Assembly (NCBI GenBank): GCA_002059205.1 | Contig: MVCQ01000052.1 | Span: forward strand, 1-8,928 | Source: Candidatus Latescibacteria bacterium 4484_107 | GTDB taxonomy: Bacteria; Latescibacterota; 4484-107 | DNA length: 8,928 nucleotides | Direction of reading: 5' to 3' | In this document: piece by piece, positions 6,346 through 8,928 of the stretch | How the letters are laid out: every line of letters begins with the position of its first letter | How positions within the stretch are numbered: the stretch's first letter is position 1 | Program-made: the position numbers and the translations under genes | The notes under the pieces: model-generated | Databases searched by the model: none | What the model was told of the DNA's origin: nothing | What the model saw: the letters and a program-made list of their open reading frames with translations, nothing else

Positions 6346-8640
6346 ATGGCAAAGAATTTTGAGATATGGGGCGTGGATGCATCGGTTGCGGTGCATCCGG
6401 ATAGCCTGCCCGATAAGAGCACGTGGGAGATGCACGTGACGGCTTGCCGGGGAGAGGTGGAACACATTCAGATCGCGCTTCGTACGGAAGGGGAGCGCGT
6501 TGCGATCCACCTCGAGGTGGAGGATTTGGTGCAGGCGCTCGGGGACACGCTTTTCGGGGTGAGCAATCTTCAGTTGCGATTGGTCGAAGGGGATCGCCTT
6601 ATCCCTTTGCCGGATCCCCTTGTATTGGAGCCGCATCACACGCAGGCGGTCTGGCTGACGGCGGTTGTGCCCAAAGAAATCGAGCCGTGCGCGTATCAGG
6701 GAAATATTACGCTCCGGACGGACGCGGAGGAAATCGAGGCCCTGCTGGCGGTGAAGGCGCTGGATATCGAGATGCCCGCGGCGGATTGCGTTGATCTGAA
6801 GAAATTCGCACAACAATATGGATTGGAGCGGCTTGCCGATCAGGAACTGGATGAGCGTGAGCCGGAAAGCTCCGTTCGTTGGGAGCGGCTTCGGGATGCG
6901 CGGGAGGATCTTCGGCTTTTGTGGGTGCTTGAACAGGCTCAGATTGAGGCGGCCAAACAGCGGGGCGCTGATCGGGACGCATTCGATCCGACGGCTTGCG
7001 GCAGGAAAATTTGTGCTCCGATTATGGGCGGGCTGACCGATGACACCGTGGATGTCAGCGCATTGCGCGCTGTGCGAGACGACATCATCGCGGCTATTCG
7101 GAAGACGCGGATTCCGTACGTGGATGCGGGCGACACGTTGACCGTAAAGGCGAGGGTGGCCCCCACGACGCCCGCGGACTTTGCTTATGGCACCGAGGGA
7201 CGGTTCTATTTTCAGTTTCAGCTCGAATGGTCACCGGTTGAGAAAGTCCGGATCGGCGACACGTTCCGCCTCACGTTCCGCGATCTTTTCTCCGGCGGCT
7301 GCACTTTCCTCGAACGTCCCATCGAAGCGCCTCTCAGCGGTCAAACGAAGCTGATCCTGACCGCCGAAGACGTGCACCTCGTGCCCTCCTCCTATCATGT
7401 GCGGGTGGATGTGATGCGCCGGGATCAGTCCCTTTCCCCGATCGCGCCCGGCGCTTGCCAGATTTACGTGGCGCGCGAAGGGGAATCGCCAAAGCATCTG
7501 CTTGCCAGCTTTACCGCCTCGCGTATGGCTTATATGTGGGATGAGAAGCAGGGTCTGTATTATCACATGCTTCCCGGCAATCTGTCGCCGTCGGGTGATC
7601 CGTTCGATCCCGTCGCCCGTCCAATCTATGAGCGCGCGCTGCGTTTCGAGATCGCCCGGTTGCGCTTTGATGGCTGGACAGGGCGTCATCCGATGGAGGT
7701 ATGTGTGCCCGAAGCGCAGCATGACGGAGGCAGCGGCATGTTGCGCGCGGCCGGGGTTTTCAGGAAGATGGGGGAGACGGAAAGAGCCTGCTTTTGTGAA
7801 CAGGCCGTAAAGCGGATTGTCAGCGCGGTGCTGGCCCGGAAAATCGAAACGCACGAGCAGGGAGTGGCGGGCATGACCTTTTTTGGACCGCGTCAGCAGC
7901 ATGGCATTTTGCTCAAGCTCCTTTGCGATGCGTGCCTGTATTTTCGGGACGTGTTGGGCGATACGAGCTATGCGAAAACGCTCTACGAACCCATCCGTTT
8001 GATCGGGGACTATCAGATGGCGCAGCCGAACGAACTCGGAGCTTCGGAGGGGAAGGTGTACGACGGGCGTGTTTTGGTGGGTCTCGCCACGTATTGCCTT
8101 ACCGAACGCGCGTTAGACGGTGCGTTCAACAAAGCCCACGTGGACACGGTATTGGATTTTGCATCGAAGATGAGCGCACACACGGTGCTTCACCGGGGCT
8201 GGCACGACGAGGACGGTATGGAGGGCCACGATGGGTATGGGACGATGAACGCGCTCTGGGGTTTTTTGCCCGCCCGGCGGATTGCGCTCGAGACCGGTCG
8301 CGAGGATCTGGCGGAGTCCCTGAAGAAGGGGATTTGGTCCGCCTTCGATTTCCTGGCCCGGACGAACGGCGGCATTACGGGACATACCCAATGGATTCCC
8401 TCGCGCCACGGATGCTGGTGTGCGGGGGATACCTACGAGATGCTCAATGAGATGGAGCGTCAATTCGGCGCACATAAAATCATAGCGTGGTACCGGTTGC
8501 ACCTCTGTGACCGGGATATTACGTACTTCGCCAAATTGACCTCCAAGTATGGAGAAACGTCCTCTCTCGGAAGCCGCAATGCGTTGCCCGCCTATCTGAT
8601 GGCGTGCGAGGAGTTTGAGGCAATGAGTAATGAGCAATGA
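6346..8640 (+). CDS. GH123-N-like beta-sandwich plus alpha-toroid protein, 764 aa
   Basis: The N-terminal part (about 1-145) resembles the beta-sandwich that precedes the barrel in GH123/DUF4091-type proteins: CRGEVEHIQIALRT (34-47) and AVWLTAVVPKEIEPCAYQGN (101-120), then ITLRTD, match its typical strands. A helical, charged stretch follows (about 150-255), rich in Glu, Arg and Leu. Next comes a second beta-rich region (about 260-385), where DTLTVKARV and YHVRVDVMRRD look like sandwich strands. The last 370 residues are helical and look like an alpha/alpha toroid, with GKVYDGRVLVGL (569-580), RGWHDEDGMEGHDGYGTMNA (617-636) and PSRHGCWCAGDTYEML (685-700) as the most conserved-looking loops; these Asp/Glu/His-rich loops are candidate active-site segments. 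The usual GH123 TIM barrel is not seen. No signal peptide is present. The final residues EAMSNEQ are encoded by a short simple repeat. The gene closes the cluster. Glycosidase or lyase activity is inferred; I do not recognise the exact family. Confidence 0.83.
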   Translation: MAKNFEIWGVDASVAVHPDSLPDKSTWEMHVTACRGEVEHIQIALRTEGERVAIHLEVEDLVQALGDTLFGVSNLQLRLVEGDRLIPLPDPLVLEPHHTQAVWLTAVVPKEIEPCAYQGNITLRTDAEEIEALLAVKALDIEMPAADCVDLKKFAQQYGLERLADQELDEREPESSVRWERLRDAREDLRLLWVLEQAQIEAAKQRGADRDAFDPTACGRKICAPIMGGLTDDTVDVSALRAVRDDIIAAIRKTRIPYVDAGDTLTVKARVAPTTPADFAYGTEGRFYFQFQLEWSPVEKVRIGDTFRLTFRDLFSGGCTFLERPIEAPLSGQTKLILTAEDVHLVPSSYHVRVDVMRRDQSLSPIAPGACQIYVAREGESPKHLLASFTASRMAYMWDEKQGLYYHMLPGNLSPSGDPFDPVARPIYERALRFEIARLRFDGWTGRHPMEVCVPEAQHDGGSGMLRAAGVFRKMGETERACFCEQAVKRIVSAVLARKIETHEQGVAGMTFFGPRQQHGILLKLLCDACLYFRDVLGDTSYAKTLYEPIRLIGDYQMAQPNELGASEGKVYDGRVLVGLATYCLTERALDGAFNKAHVDTVLDFASKMSAHTVLHRGWHDEDGMEGHDGYGTMNALWGFLPARRIALETGREDLAESLKKGIWSAFDFLARTNGGITGHTQWIPSRHGCWCAGDTYEMLNEMERQFGAHKIIAWYRLHLCDRDITYFAKLTSKYGETSSLGSRNALPAYLMACEEFEAMSNEQ

Positions 8641-8646
8641 ACAATG
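8621..8646 (+). repeat. Short CAATGA-type tandem repeat across a stop codon
   Basis: Four units of about 7 bases (CAATGAG, TAATGAG, CAATGAA, CAATG) run across the end of the 764-aa gene. They encode its last residues and its stop codon at 8638-8640. The native stop was perhaps lost or replaced when the repeat arose, since AATGAGTAATGAGCAATGAA-type repeats are usually intergenic. Confidence 0.55.
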
Positions 8647-8673
8647 CCCTGCACAGCCACCCCCTCAACTGGA

Positions 8674-8700
8674 GAAAGTTGGATTCCATCACCGACTTTC
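8674..8700. repeat. Weak hairpin downstream of the last gene
   Basis: GAAAGT at 8674-8679 pairs with ACTTTC at 8695-8700, extended inward by two G-C pairs after one mismatch. On its own it is weak, but it is the first of a series of hairpins in the noncoding tail. Confidence 0.3.
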
Positions 8701-8713
8701 ACACTTTCCTCTT

Positions 8714-8756
8714 GTTCCCACGCTCTGCGTGGGAACGCAACCTTGACGCTCAGCGT
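8714..8756. repeat. REP-like double hairpin (GTTCCCACGC type)
   Basis: GTTCCCACGC-TCT-GCGTGGGAAC at 8714-8736 is a perfect 10-base-pair stem. It is followed by a smaller ACGCT-C-AGCGT hairpin at 8746-8756. The pair matches the general form of a well-known interspersed repeat, CCCACGCTCTGCGTGGGAA followed by a second GACGCT...AGCGT palindrome, seen in many unrelated bacterial genomes. No T-run follows, so it is classed as a repeat and not as a terminator. Confidence 0.75.
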
Positions 8757-8779
8757 ACCCCCAGAAGTTTTCACTTTCG

Positions 8780-8809
8780 TTGGGTCGGGATTTTGTAATC
8801 CCGACCCAA
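8780..8809. repeat. Perfect 13-bp hairpin (TTGGGTCGGGATT type)
   Basis: TTGGGTCGGGATT at 8780-8792 and AATCCCGACCCAA at 8797-8809 are exact reverse complements around a TTGT loop. It is flanked by no T-run on the + strand and so is more like a palindromic repeat element. It would still fold strongly in RNA and could protect the 3' end of the upstream message. Confidence 0.7.
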
Positions 8810-8850
8810 AACCACCTGTTTCCGAGGTTTATTAGCGGGTTCAATAATGA

Positions 8851-8886
8851 AAGCCCTCGGAGGTCTGCTTTGACCTCCGAGGGCTT
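8851..8886. terminator. Strong terminator-like 15-bp hairpin
   Basis: AAGCCCTCGGAGGTC at 8851-8865 pairs perfectly with GACCTCCGAGGGCTT at 8872-8886 around a 6-base loop. On the + strand the stem is followed by GTCAATCC, a poor T-tail. On the - strand it is followed by TCATTATT, somewhat better, so it may end a minus-strand gene lying beyond the window, or act in both directions between convergent genes. AA...TT flanks with a GC-rich core are typical of terminators. The last 42 bases (8887-8928) hold a small GTCAAT/ATTGAC hairpin and no recognisable gene. Confidence 0.55.
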
Positions 8887-8928
8887 GTCAATCCACTCAT
8901 TGACGGATCGCTCGTTCCCCATACGAGG

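Noticed and set aside
8689..8922. Minus-strand ORF of 77 codons in the 3' tail
   Set aside because: It is made almost entirely of hairpin repeats and shows no protein-like conservation pattern.

Overview
The window is a same-strand run of carbohydrate-metabolism-like genes from a bacterium of moderately high GC. The intergenic gaps are unusually rich in palindromic repeats. No gene gives a firm lineage. The combination of a DUF2961/GH172 protein, sialidase-fold proteins starting with a DGRHNAFTD-type block, AXE1-like esterases, alpha/alpha-toroid proteins and many small palindromic repeats resembles large environmental genomes such as PVC-group or other little-cultured candidate phyla. That placement is inference only.

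Layout, all on the + strand: (1) 1-216, the last 71 residues of a DUF2961 (GH172) glycoside hydrolase. (2) 217-454, a gap with two inverted repeats. (3) 455-1597, an alpha/alpha-toroid-like protein with an N-terminal four-cysteine zinc ribbon. (4) 1637-2698, a sialidase-fold (beta-propeller) protein. (5) 2729-3583, a calcineurin-like metallophosphoesterase. (6) 3584-3868, a gap with a poly-G tract and a possible 9-codon ORF. (7) 3869-4942, a second copy (paralogue) of the beta-propeller gene. (8) 4943-5233, a gap with two inverted repeats. (9) 5234-6244, an alpha/beta hydrolase of the acetyl-xylan-esterase type. (10) 6346-8640, a 764-residue protein with a GH123-like N-terminal beta-sandwich and a C-terminal alpha-helical toroid. 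(11) 8641-8928, a noncoding tail holding several hairpins in a row, the last terminator-like.

How the genes may work together: 455-3583 has gaps of only 30-39 bases, each with a Shine-Dalgarno sequence, so it is probably one transcript. The later genes are separated by repeat-bearing gaps of about 100-290 bases and may be co-transcribed or not. None of the complete proteins begins with an evident signal peptide or has a clear membrane anchor. If they do act on sugars, they probably act in the cytoplasm on imported oligosaccharides: glycosidase, two beta-propellers and two toroid proteins on the backbone, the esterase removing acyl groups, and the phosphoesterase perhaps removing phosphate. 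No transporter, regulator or sulfatase is inside the window. Substrate and pathway cannot be read from the sequence.

No tRNA, rRNA, CRISPR array or transposase gene was seen.
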